From: Marinifilum_A sediminis
Lineage (GTDB): Bacteria; Bacteroidota; Bacteroidia; Bacteroidales; Marinifilaceae
NCBI GenBank assembly: GCA_947496465.1
Contig: CANMCX010000006.1
Span: forward strand, 110,395-174,394
DNA length: 64,000 bases
Direction of reading: 5' to 3'
Position numbers and translations under genes: made by a program. This document shows, in pieces, positions 1 to 8,365 of the stretch. Numbering within the stretch: the stretch's first letter is position 1; each line of letters begins with the position of its first letter. The notes under the pieces were generated by a model. The model was not told where the DNA came from and did not search any database. It saw nothing but the letters and a program-made list of their open reading frames with translations.

Positions 1-2
1 AG

Positions 3-707
3 GAAGAGTATATTAATAACAATTACATTGTTCTTTGTACAAAGAAAGGTGTTGTTAAGAAAACTCCACTTGAAGCATATTCAAGACCACGTGTGAATGG
101 TGTTAATGCGATTACTGTTCGCGAAGGTGACCAATTATTAGAGGCGAAACTAACCAATGGTGAGAATCAAATATTAATTGCCGGTCGTTCTGGTAAAGCA
201 ATTCGATTTGCTGAAGATCAGGTTCGTTCGATGGGAAGAACAGCTTCAGGAGTTCGTGGAATTACATTGAAAGACGAAAGCGACGAGGTTGTTGGCATGA
301 TATGTGTTGAGAATGGGGAAGAGGATATCCTTGTTGTATCAGAGAACGGTTATGGTAAACGATCAAATATTGATGATTATAGAATAACTAATAGAGGAGG
401 TAAAGGGGTTAAAACAATTAGCCTTACTGAGAAAACTGGTGATTTGATTGCTATTAAGAATGTTACTGATAATGAGGATTTAATGATCATTAACAAATCA
501 GGTATTACTATTCGTTTGGCAGTTTCGGATCTTCGAGTTATGGGACGAGCAACTCAGGGTGTTCGATTGATTAATTTGAGTAAGAAAAATGATTCAATTG
601 CGGCTGTTGCTAAGGTAAACTCATCAAATGAGGATGAAGTGATTGGAAATGAAGGTTCAAATGAGTCAGCAGAACAATCAGGCAGTATCGAAGGAACAGA
701 AGAATAG
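3..707 (+). CDS. gyrA: DNA gyrase subunit A, C-terminal part (cut by window edge)
   Basis: This is the DNA-wrapping C-terminal beta-propeller of GyrA, which with GyrB introduces negative supercoils. The reading frame is open from base 3, so the gene begins before the window. Repeated blade motifs are visible (SMGRTASGVRGI, NRGGKGVKTI, VMGRATQGVRLI). The last 30 or so residues are an acidic, Ser/Glu-rich tail typical of Bacteroidota GyrA. GyrA and ParC propellers resemble each other; the NRGGKG segment resembling a GyrA-box favours GyrA. The catalytic tyrosine domain is outside the window. Confidence 0.9.
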   Translation, partial: EEYINNNYIVLCTKKGVVKKTPLEAYSRPRVNGVNAITVREGDQLLEAKLTNGENQILIAGRSGKAIRFAEDQVRSMGRTASGVRGITLKDESDEVVGMICVENGEEDILVVSENGYGKRSNIDDYRITNRGGKGVKTISLTEKTGDLIAIKNVTDNEDLMIINKSGITIRLAVSDLRVMGRATQGVRLINLSKKNDSIAAVAKVNSSNEDEVIGNEGSNESAEQSGSIEGTEE

Positions 708-808
708 TTGTAAAACTTAGAATAATTATAAAATGCTTATTCTTGTTCAAAAATTTAAAAGAAAAACATATTTTTGTTCAAGATTGTTATAAAAACTAAA
801 CATTGATT

Positions 809-1978
809 ATGAGAAAATTATCATTCATTCTAGTTATGCTTATGTGCGTTTCGACAGTATTCGCTCAAAAAAGTAAAGTGACTGGGGCACAGAATTATCT
901 AAATTCAGGTAAATTAGATAAGGCAAAGGAAGCTATTGATGAAGGTATTCAGCACGAAAAGTGTGTGGCTTATGCAAAAGCATATCTAGTAAAAGGGAAA
1001 GTATATCAGGGGATTTTTGAAAGTCCACTTCCTGCTTACAAAGAGTTATCTAAAACACCACTTGATATAGCTTATGATGCTTATTTGAAAGCTCTAGAGT
1101 TGGATCAAAAAGGAAAAATGAAGAAGCCTGTGAAAGCTCAGATGACTAACATGATTCCAAATTACACTAATGAAGCGGTTAACTTATATAATCAATCAGA
1201 TTATGCAGGTGCACTAGCTGCTTTTGAAAAAGTTCTTACAATTGAGTCAATGGATATGTTTAAAGACAATCCAGTTATTGACACAGCTGTAATTTTTAAT
1301 GCAGGTATGGCAGCTCAAAAATCAGAAAATTTTGAGAAAGCAATTAAATATTACAGACTTTCAATTGAACACAATTATGGTGGTGCAAAATCTTATGCAA
1401 ACTTGTCGAATGTTCTTAAAAAGGCTGGAAATGAAGAAGAATCAGTAAAATATCTTCACAAGGGATTTGAATTGTTTCCAAATGATTCTTGGATGTTGGT
1501 TGAATTGATTAACTACTATATGCTAGGAGGAGAGCCTCAGAAGGCAGCTGATTATTTAGATAAAGCAATAGCATTAGATCCTGAGAATGGTTCATTTTAC
1601 AGAGCAAAAGGTACTTTGTATGAGAAAACTGAAGAGTTTGATAAAGCTGAGGAAATGTATGCTAAAGCATTAGAATTAGACCCTAATGATTTTACATCTC
1701 AGTATAACATTGGACTTCTTAATTTGAACGCAGTAAGTGCTAAGCATAAAGAAGTAAATGAAATTATGGATGCTAAGAAGTACAATGAGGCGATTAAAGG
1801 TATTTACGTTGAGTACGAAAATGTACTTCCATACTTCACAAAAGTTTTAGAAATGAAACCAGACGAAAAGAATTCAATGATGTTATTGAAGGAGCTGTAT
1901 TTCAAATTAAGAAACGAAAAGGAAGAGTATCTTGAAAAATATAATGAAATGAAGTCTAAATTAGACGGAATGGAATAA
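809..1978 (+). CDS. Secreted tetratricopeptide-repeat protein
   Basis: A 389-residue protein. It starts with a signal peptide (MRKLSFILVMLMCVSTVFAQ) and then has TPR helices through most of its length. The clearest repeats are around residues 170-300, with alternating A..Y..A.ELDP patterns. TPR proteins are scaffolds for protein-protein contact, here presumably in the periplasm; the partner is not evident. I chose the ATG at 809; a TTG six bases upstream is less likely. It follows gyrA by about 100 bases, a linkage often seen in this phylum, and ends at a terminator. It resembles the protein at 14818-15552 in build (signal peptide, TPRs). Confidence 0.8.
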   Translation: MRKLSFILVMLMCVSTVFAQKSKVTGAQNYLNSGKLDKAKEAIDEGIQHEKCVAYAKAYLVKGKVYQGIFESPLPAYKELSKTPLDIAYDAYLKALELDQKGKMKKPVKAQMTNMIPNYTNEAVNLYNQSDYAGALAAFEKVLTIESMDMFKDNPVIDTAVIFNAGMAAQKSENFEKAIKYYRLSIEHNYGGAKSYANLSNVLKKAGNEEESVKYLHKGFELFPNDSWMLVELINYYMLGGEPQKAADYLDKAIALDPENGSFYRAKGTLYEKTEEFDKAEEMYAKALELDPNDFTSQYNIGLLNLNAVSAKHKEVNEIMDAKKYNEAIKGIYVEYENVLPYFTKVLEMKPDEKNSMMLLKELYFKLRNEKEEYLEKYNEMKSKLDGME

Positions 1979-1980
1979 AT

Positions 1981-2012
1981 AAAAAAAGGGATCTAAATCA
2001 GGTCCCTTTTTT
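1981..2012 (+). terminator. Rho-independent terminator after the TPR gene
   Basis: A-run, then a stem AAAAGGGATC / GGTCCCTTTT with a short loop (one mismatch or wobble pair), then a T-run. It begins 3 bases after the stop codon. Confidence 0.8.
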
Positions 2013-2086
2013 ATATGCATCATATTTAACTTAATATGAATTATAAGACTTTTATTAAGAATGAAGAGAATTTGGAAAATTTTGCT

Positions 2087-3787
2087 TTACAAATACTGTT
2101 GTAAGATTTGCATCAATGTTTGTGGATCAATTGGTTTAGTGATAAAGTCGTTGGCGCCAGCATTTAAGCATTCTTCCTTTTCATTTGCCATAGCAAAAGC
2201 AGTTTGTACAATTACTGGAATGGATCTGTTTGTAGATTTTATTTGATTTATAGCCTCCAAACCACCTATTTCAGGCATTCTAATATCCATTAAAACCAAA
2301 TCTATTTTGGGGTCATTATTCTGACAAATCTGGATCGCATCTTTTCCATTCTTTGCCCAAATAACATTCGCATCTGTTAATTCAATTATCGCGTTTAAAT
2401 AGTTAAAATTAGATTTAACATCCTCAGCTATTAAAATATTCTTTTTAGAATACTCGATAGATTTAATTTTATTGAAATAATCAATTTCAGTGTTATTGTC
2501 GTTGATATAATCCATTTTTATTCGACCAATTCCAGAAAGTCTGAAATAAAAATTACTACCCACATTTTCTTCCGAGTCAAACCATATCTCACCATTCATT
2601 AAATCCAGTAATTTTTTACAGAGAGTTAAGCCTAAACCAGATCCTTCAAATTTCCTTTTTGAGTCACCTTCAACTTGTCTAAAGGTGTCAAATACTACAT
2701 CTTGAGTGTCTTTAGAAATACCAACCCCAGTATCTCTTATGAAGAATACCGGACATTTATAATCATCCATATAAAAGCCAAATTCCACATTCCCATTCGA
2801 GGTAAATTTTAATGCATTATCGATTAAGTTTTCAAAAATCTGAAGAAATTTCTTCTTATCTGAATTAATAGTTAATTCTTCGTAATTGTCAGGAATTGAA
2901 ATGGATATGTCATTTTGATTTGTACTTGAATCGTTTATTAGATATTTGGAATGAATCTCTCGAATCAATTGGTTTATATTGAAATTTTCTCTCTCAATAA
3001 CTAATTGATTCGAGTCCATCTTAGATACATCAAGAAGGTTGTTGATCAATTTTAGTAGTTTATTGCTATTAGATGATATATGAGATACAAATTCGCTATG
3101 TTGGCTTGGTGGTATATCTGAATCGGTTAGTAAATTAGAAAAACCCACAATAGAATTAATTGGAGTTCTAAATTCGTGACTAATATTCGATAAAAATGCC
3201 GATTTTAATTCGTTAGATTCCTCTGCTTTTAGCTTGGCTTTTTTTAATTCATTTTGAGTTTTGGAAATCGTAATTAAATCGTGAATTGATTTTTCGTGAA
3301 ACAAACAAGCTTTTATGGAAATGGAAAATTTATTGATTACATTTTTTAGTTTCGTTTGTTCTATTTGACTCCAGGTTTGTTCTGAAGAAGAATAGAGTAC
3401 TAAAAAACCCAACTCCTGCAGTTTAAAAAAGGTTACAACTCCCCTATTTTTAAATTTGAAACCAATGGCTTGACAGATTTTTGAATCTAATTTTACCGAA
3501 AAGGAGTCCGAATTATCGAAACAACTATTTAAAAATTCAGAATCTGAAACGTATTCTGATTCTAATTTTATGATAGGATGTGAATATATTGCACGGTAAC
3601 CCGAAGTTTCTTCAGAGTAAGGAATATTATAACTTCTTAGCCAAACACCACCAAATTCAAGGTTTTTACGAGACATTAAAGTATGAAGAAATTTTTTGCA
3701 ATTCACCTTTTTGTCTAATGACTGTCCCACCGAAAGGGAAAGTTCGTAAAGAAATGAAATATCTGTTATAATACGATTCGTATCCAT
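2087..3787 (-). CDS. Hybrid sensor histidine kinase with C-terminal receiver domain
   Basis: 566 residues, with no obvious membrane segment, so probably cytoplasmic. Residues 1-170 look like a GAF-type sensor region. A short coiled coil (about 175-195) leads to the HisKA box SHEFRTP, with the phospho-acceptor His near residue 204. The ATPase domain shows the N box (NLIDNALKF), the G1 box (DTGVGIS) and the G2 box (GSGLGLTL). A receiver domain follows from about 450, with phospho-acceptor Asp near 500 (LVLMDIRMP) and the conserved Lys (TKPID) near 552. There is no DNA-binding output domain, so it probably passes phosphate onward or acts by protein contact. It lies 11 bases after the FIST gene, so the pair is probably co-transcribed. 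Confidence 0.9.
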   Translation of the reverse strand: MDTNRIITDISFLYELSLSVGQSLDKKVNCKKFLHTLMSRKNLEFGGVWLRSYNIPYSEETSGYRAIYSHPIIKLESEYVSDSEFLNSCFDNSDSFSVKLDSKICQAIGFKFKNRGVVTFFKLQELGFLVLYSSSEQTWSQIEQTKLKNVINKFSISIKACLFHEKSIHDLITISKTQNELKKAKLKAEESNELKSAFLSNISHEFRTPINSIVGFSNLLTDSDIPPSQHSEFVSHISSNSNKLLKLINNLLDVSKMDSNQLVIERENFNINQLIREIHSKYLINDSSTNQNDISISIPDNYEELTINSDKKKFLQIFENLIDNALKFTSNGNVEFGFYMDDYKCPVFFIRDTGVGISKDTQDVVFDTFRQVEGDSKRKFEGSGLGLTLCKKLLDLMNGEIWFDSEENVGSNFYFRLSGIGRIKMDYINDNNTEIDYFNKIKSIEYSKKNILIAEDVKSNFNYLNAIIELTDANVIWAKNGKDAIQICQNNDPKIDLVLMDIRMPEIGGLEAINQIKSTNRSIPVIVQTAFAMANEKEECLNAGANDFITKPIDPQTLMQILQQYL

Positions 3788-3798
3788 TATTATTAAAA

Positions 3799-4929
3799 TT
3801 AATAAGAAAAACCTAAAACAACTGATTTATTGAGTAACTCTAAATAGCCCTCTCCATTTGAAAAAATTTCACCGATGGAAAGAACTCCTTCAAGTTTACC
3901 GTTTGGATATACTTTTTGTATTTGATTATGAATTCCATCCAATTCAATATGAAAATCATTGCCGAAGTGTCCAGCTCTTGAAATGCAATCGAAAATTAGT
4001 ATTTCAGGAGTCTTTTTCCCATTGATAATGCACTTTTTTACTAAAAAATCAGGAATTTCCGATATGTCTTTTGTTTGAATAGTTAGTAAATCAACCAATG
4101 AGTTTTCGGGAATATTTCCAACACATCGAATGCAGCCTTCTTCTGTTAATTCAATGGCATCTCTCACAATATAATCACGCTCTTCTTTATAAATGCCAAA
4201 TGGATAGTGAATGGAATGTGTGTTGAAATTTTCTCTGTTCAATTGAATGTTTTGAGTCTCAATCAAGCATTTTTTATAAACATCAAAAGCATTTTCCCAA
4301 TTTAACTCTTTAATCACATTTTTTTTCGATTTCGTAACGATGAATGGACCTACAGATTTTTTCCAACCATGACTTGCTGATATTTTAGTAGGATTCTCCA
4401 TAAATATTACCAAAGTCCCAGTATTGTATATTCCATCATTATCAAAAAGAATACCTTTAGATTTATTCGTTGTTAGTCGTCCTGTGCCGCCACCAATAAA
4501 ATTAACATCATTACCTAAGTAAGTAAATAAAGTTCTTAGATGGTTGGAAACTGAATCTGAAATACCATCGGTTAAGGTAAATGCTGTAGTAAAATTATGG
4601 TTTTGATAATCTGAAAACTGTTCTTCGAAATCTTCCTGTGTATTAAAATATACGGGAAAAACATCCATAGAAACAGCTTTTAAGACAATACCAGTTGAAC
4701 TGACTCTATTGTTGTTAACAACCTTTGGAAAAACACCACCTGCAAAGTTGTAATTTTGTTTATTTAAAGCAGAAACCATTTTTTCCAAACAGATCTCGCA
4801 TTCTTCCGCAACAAGAAGTAATACATTGTCTGTTGCCTGAACATTTCGTTGTTTCAAGCAAGACAACAAATCATCTAATTTTGGATTTTCTAGAAACATA
4901 GGCGACTTAATGGATGTATAAACGTACAA
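3799..4929 (-). CDS. FIST N/C domain sensory protein
   Basis: 376 residues matching the FIST family (FIST_N then FIST_C), proposed ligand-sensing domains found with two-component and chemotaxis proteins. Diagnostic features are the FAGGVFPKV segment, the FIGGGTGRL segment at the end of FIST_N, and the late FDCISRAGHFG stretch in FIST_C. The gene is immediately upstream of a hybrid histidine kinase on the same strand, which suggests it supplies the signal to that kinase. No ATG is available at the natural N-terminus. I kept the TTG at 4929 because it gives MYVYTS, which fits the family start; the next candidate is the ATG at 4899. Confidence 0.8.
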   Translation of the reverse strand: MYVYTSIKSPMFLENPKLDDLLSCLKQRNVQATDNVLLLVAEECEICLEKMVSALNKQNYNFAGGVFPKVVNNNRVSSTGIVLKAVSMDVFPVYFNTQEDFEEQFSDYQNHNFTTAFTLTDGISDSVSNHLRTLFTYLGNDVNFIGGGTGRLTTNKSKGILFDNDGIYNTGTLVIFMENPTKISASHGWKKSVGPFIVTKSKKNVIKELNWENAFDVYKKCLIETQNIQLNRENFNTHSIHYPFGIYKEERDYIVRDAIELTEEGCIRCVGNIPENSLVDLLTIQTKDISEIPDFLVKKCIINGKKTPEILIFDCISRAGHFGNDFHIELDGIHNQIQKVYPNGKLEGVLSIGEIFSNGEGYLELLNKSVVLGFSY

Positions 4930-5020
4930 TTTTAATAAAATTACATCTTTATATAGGATGAGATTTGATCAATTTATATTCTCTGCTTGTCAAGTATGTA
5001 AAATTTCAGATAACTAGAAA

Positions 5021-5052
5021 AAATAAGCCGTTTTTTACAAAACGGCTTATTT
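5021..5052 (-). terminator. Terminator after the double adenylate kinase gene
   Basis: A perfect 14-base stem, AAATAAGCCGTTTT / AAAACGGCTTATTT, with a TTAC loop. It lies 3 bases beyond the adk stop codon. A/T runs on both arms could stop transcription in either direction. Confidence 0.85.
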
Positions 5053-5055
5053 AAT

Positions 5056-6225
5056 TTATCTAATCTTTTTAAATGATTCTATTACTGATTCACTTAATCG
5101 ATTCGCAACTGTGTCTTCATCTCCGACACCATTAACGAGATCGAGTTTGGATTGTTTGGAGTAGTATTCTCCAACCTTAATACTTCTTTTTTCATGCTGT
5201 TCTAAGCGATGAATAATAATATCTGTATCCGCATCATAAGCTCTTTTGCTCTGAGTTTTACTTCTAGCAGTTAGTCTCTTAATCGACTCAAGTGTTGGTA
5301 CATTTAAATTAATTGCAGAGGTAACAGTAGATTCAAGCTTTCTTAACAACCCATCTAATATATAAGCTTGAACAATGGTTCTTGGGAAACCTTTAAAGAT
5401 AAACCCATTGGCATCAGGATGCTTTTTAATTTGACGCTCGATAAGCTTAATTGCAATTTCATCGGGTACAATATCTCCTTTTTCGATATAAGTTTTAGCA
5501 CTGTTTCCCATTTCAGTCCCTTTCTTTATCTCTTGTCTCATTAGGTGACCAGTAGAAATATAGACTAGATTAAATTTTTCAGCTAGTTTTCTACCCTGCG
5601 TGCCTTTACCCGAGCCCGGAGGTCCAAGTAAAACCAAATTAATCCAGGATTTCTCCAGAGTCTGATCTACAATATTGGTTAACCTATCGAATATTTGGTT
5701 GATTCCACCCAATCCATCAATACCGTGATAAATGTCCTTCTCTTTGTAAAATGTTGCAACTGGTGCAGTTTTAGTATCGTACTCCTGCAAACGAACATTT
5801 ATTACTTCTTCAGTATCATCTGCTCTATTCTCTTTTGTTGCTCTTTCAAGCAAACGATTGCGTAGTTGATCCGCAGGAACTTCCAGACTCAACATACAAT
5901 CTAACTTGGTATTCATTTTAAGCAATAATCCTTCCAGAATATACGCCTGAACAGTAGTTCGAGGAAATCCATCGAAAAGAAAACCTTTAACTTCGGTATT
6001 GGTTTTAATTCGTTCTTCAATTATCTGAACAATTATTTCATCGGGTACTAACCCACCCTTTTTGATTATATCTTTTGCTTGTAAACCTAATTCCGATCCT
6101 TCTGCAATCTCCTTTCGAAGTATATCTCCTGTAGATATGTATGCTAAATTGTATTTCTCAATTAGCATTTTCGATTGAGTTCCTTTCCCTGCACCGGGAG
6201 GTCCAAATAGTGCAATGTTTAACAT
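5056..6225 (-). CDS. adk: Tandem adenylate kinase fusion (two ADK domains)
   Basis: 389 residues made of two complete adenylate kinase-like domains (about 1-190 and 195-389) joined by a short linker. A usual ADK is one domain of 190-215 residues. Domain 1 has the P-loop GPPGAGKGTQ, the AMP-site motif STGDILR (Asp34), FDGFPRT (Asp85, Arg89) and a short lid (RADD), all as expected for AMP + ATP giving 2 ADP. Domain 2 keeps the P-loop (GPPGSGKGTQ) and FPRT, but has His227 in place of the first Asp (STGHLMR) and Lys278 in place of the second (FKGFPRT). It is therefore probably weak, altered or regulatory. I chose the ATG at 6225 because the upstream extension is hydrophobic and not ADK-like. Confidence 0.9.
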   Translation of the reverse strand: MLNIALFGPPGAGKGTQSKMLIEKYNLAYISTGDILRKEIAEGSELGLQAKDIIKKGGLVPDEIIVQIIEERIKTNTEVKGFLFDGFPRTTVQAYILEGLLLKMNTKLDCMLSLEVPADQLRNRLLERATKENRADDTEEVINVRLQEYDTKTAPVATFYKEKDIYHGIDGLGGINQIFDRLTNIVDQTLEKSWINLVLLGPPGSGKGTQGRKLAEKFNLVYISTGHLMRQEIKKGTEMGNSAKTYIEKGDIVPDEIAIKLIERQIKKHPDANGFIFKGFPRTIVQAYILDGLLRKLESTVTSAINLNVPTLESIKRLTARSKTQSKRAYDADTDIIIHRLEQHEKRSIKVGEYYSKQSKLDLVNGVGDEDTVANRLSESVIESFKKIR

Positions 6226-6325
6226 GTGGTTATATTTATGTTTGTTAAGATAGTAATATGTCAAAAATAATAAAATTTGCTCTACAAACACTATATATAT
6301 TGGGAATAAATCGTGTTTGCATTTA

Positions 6326-6700
6326 TTATTTTAACAAAAAATTTAATGAGAATTTATTCTTTCGCAAAAGTGAAATGCAATTGGTGAGCCAACAGAGTAA
6401 ATGTAATATACCTATAAAAAGAAAAATAGGAAAAACTGGTCCTACCCAAAAGGAATGATTTACTAACGAAAAAAATATGTAAGAGCCAATTAAGATTATA
6501 CTACCAATTAATTCAAACTTCCAAACAACAATTAATCCAAGTAACATCATAAAATTTGCACAAAATAACTTTACTTCCTGAACTGTCATTACGTCGAAAT
6601 CTGGTGCACCAATTTCAATGGCAAACCATACAAAAAACAGGAATAAGAATACTCCTAAAAATCGTGCAACCCACCTTATTATATTTATCGCTGTTTTCAA
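6326..6700 (-). CDS. Small four-helix membrane protein of unknown function
   Basis: 124 residues with four hydrophobic stretches (about 8-28, 45-65, 67-85 and 90-112) and a basic C-terminus. I do not recognise a family with confidence; short DUF-type integral membrane proteins like this are common in Bacteroidota. The start is a TTG at 6700, preceded by an AAGGGAAG sequence that could serve as a ribosome site. The first in-frame ATG would remove the first membrane helix. It lies upstream of adk on the same strand. Confidence 0.6.
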   Translation of the reverse strand: MKTAINIIRWVARFLGVFLFLFFVWFAIEIGAPDFDVMTVQEVKLFCANFMMLLGLIVVWKFELIGSIILIGSYIFFSLVNHSFWVGPVFPIFLFIGILHLLCWLTNCISLLRKNKFSLNFLLK

Positions 6701-6920
6701 ATTTAAGCTTCCCTTTTCTGACTAAATTACTTCATGTTTAATCTCAAATATATAGGAATTAATATTGAATAAGAAGTAGTATAGAAACTTATTGACTAAG
6801 GTATTTTTTACATTCAAATTATATTGTTGATTAGTGTCTGATTATAAGCTATTTTAATTGACTTTCTTCTTTTATTGGCGTATATTTTTTTATAGAAATG
6901 TATCACTAAAACAAATTATT

Positions 6921-7322
6921 ATGAATGCAAATTATATATGTCCACACTGTAGAGCTTACCTTAATGTAAGTGATAGAATTGTTATTTCAGCTAAAAATGA
7001 AAAAGGTCAACGAGGTGTATTGTTATTTAGTATTCATCTTGGAGATTATGAGATTCTTAAGCATCCGAATTTTGATATGGAGGAAAATGAAAAACTAAAT
7101 ATGTTTTGTCCATCGTGTCATAAGAGTTTGAAAGATTCTAAAGTACATGAAAATATCTATAAAATTTTGATGCAGGATGAAGAGGATCATGAATATGAAA
7201 TTCTCTTTTCTGGAGTATACGGAGAAAGGTGTACTTACCAAATATCAGAAGAAAAGATTCATTCGTATGGTGAAGATGCTGGTAAGTACTTAAATTTCAC
7301 CAATTTGATTCAAATGTCTTAG
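6921..7322 (+). CDS. Putative zinc-ribbon protein, first gene of the mannoside cluster
   Basis: 133 residues. Two Cys pairs (CPHC near residue 8 and CPSC near residue 63) probably hold one zinc ion. The rest has no recognisable domain. I used the ATG at 6921 because it puts the first Cys pair near the N-terminus. The stop codon lies 5 bases before the ATG of the GH130 gene, so the genes are very likely co-transcribed. A role in sensing or regulating the sugar genes is possible but only guessed from position. Confidence 0.6.
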   Translation: MNANYICPHCRAYLNVSDRIVISAKNEKGQRGVLLFSIHLGDYEILKHPNFDMEENEKLNMFCPSCHKSLKDSKVHENIYKILMQDEEDHEYEILFSGVYGERCTYQISEEKIHSYGEDAGKYLNFTNLIQMS

Positions 7323-7327
7323 TGGCA

Positions 7328-8359
7328 ATGAAAAGACATCCTGATAATCCATTACTTTTTCCGAAAGATGTTAAGCCTTCTAATCCTTCTTTTCAAGTGT
7401 TAGGAGCTTTCAATCCCGGAGTGGCACTGTACCAAGATCAAACTATTCTATTGATGAGAGTGGCTGAGAATTGCCTTCCTGAAGAAAAATTTGTGACAAT
7501 TCCTTATTACAATCACGGTGAAGCTGAAGTTATTAGAGTTAAAAAGAACGATCCTAATCTAATTTTTAAAGATACCAGAGGCTTCTTTTACAAAGGCAAA
7601 GATTATCTTTCAACCATAAGTCATATAAGAATAGCCAGAAGTAATGATGGTGTAAATTTTACAGTTGATGATAAACCTTTTATATCACCAGAACTGGATT
7701 ATGAATGTTTTGGAGTTGAAGATGCACGTATTGTTGAAATAGATTTTACCTATTATATAAATTATACTGGAGTTTCAGGCGATGGATATGTAACTGTACT
7801 TGCAAAGACAACCGATTTTATTTCTGTAGAGAAATTGGGAATTATCTTTCCCCCATTGAATAAGGATGTTGCATTTTTTCCAGAAAAAATAAATGGAAAA
7901 TATGCAGCAATACACCGACCGGATAATAAAGGATTTGGTTTGCCTTCTATTTGGTACGCGACTTCGCCAGATATGATGAATTGGGGATATCATACTTGTT
8001 TGCTAAGACCTGATGGTTCTCTCTCGGAAAGTCAAAAAATAGGTGGAGGATCATCTCCAATCAAAACTGATAAAGGTTGGTTAATTCTTTATCATGCCAA
8101 AGGTGAAAATAGTATTTACACACTGAAAGTCTTGTTAGTAGATTTTAAAGACCCGACTAAAATTCTAAAAAAAGGAGATCTTCCAGCCCTTAAACCAGAG
8201 AAGGAGTACGAACGTAATGGATTTTTCCAAAATGTTGTATTTACTAATGGAATGGTTGAGAAAAGTAATGGAGAATTGTGGGTTTATTATGGGGCTTGTG
8301 ATGAGACGATCTGTCTTGCGATTACAAGTATTAAAGAGTTACTGGATCATTTAAAGTGA
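7328..8359 (+). CDS. Glycoside hydrolase family 130 protein (beta-mannoside phosphorylase type)
   Basis: 343 residues with the five-bladed GH130 pattern: FNPG near the N-terminus, the catalytic-acid motif FGVEDARI, FFPEKINGKY followed by HRP, and GGGSSPIKTDKGWL near the end. GH130 enzymes phosphorolyse or hydrolyse beta-mannosides such as mannosyl-glucose, mannosyl-GlcNAc or beta-1,2-mannan. Which substrate applies cannot be read from the sequence alone. No signal peptide is present, so it acts in the cytoplasm. I chose the ATG at 7328 over a GTG six bases earlier. A GT4 glycosyltransferase follows after 6 bases. Confidence 0.88.
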   Translation: MKRHPDNPLLFPKDVKPSNPSFQVLGAFNPGVALYQDQTILLMRVAENCLPEEKFVTIPYYNHGEAEVIRVKKNDPNLIFKDTRGFFYKGKDYLSTISHIRIARSNDGVNFTVDDKPFISPELDYECFGVEDARIVEIDFTYYINYTGVSGDGYVTVLAKTTDFISVEKLGIIFPPLNKDVAFFPEKINGKYAAIHRPDNKGFGLPSIWYATSPDMMNWGYHTCLLRPDGSLSESQKIGGGSSPIKTDKGWLILYHAKGENSIYTLKVLLVDFKDPTKILKKGDLPALKPEKEYERNGFFQNVVFTNGMVEKSNGELWVYYGACDETICLAITSIKELLDHLK

Positions 8360-8365
8360 AAAATC

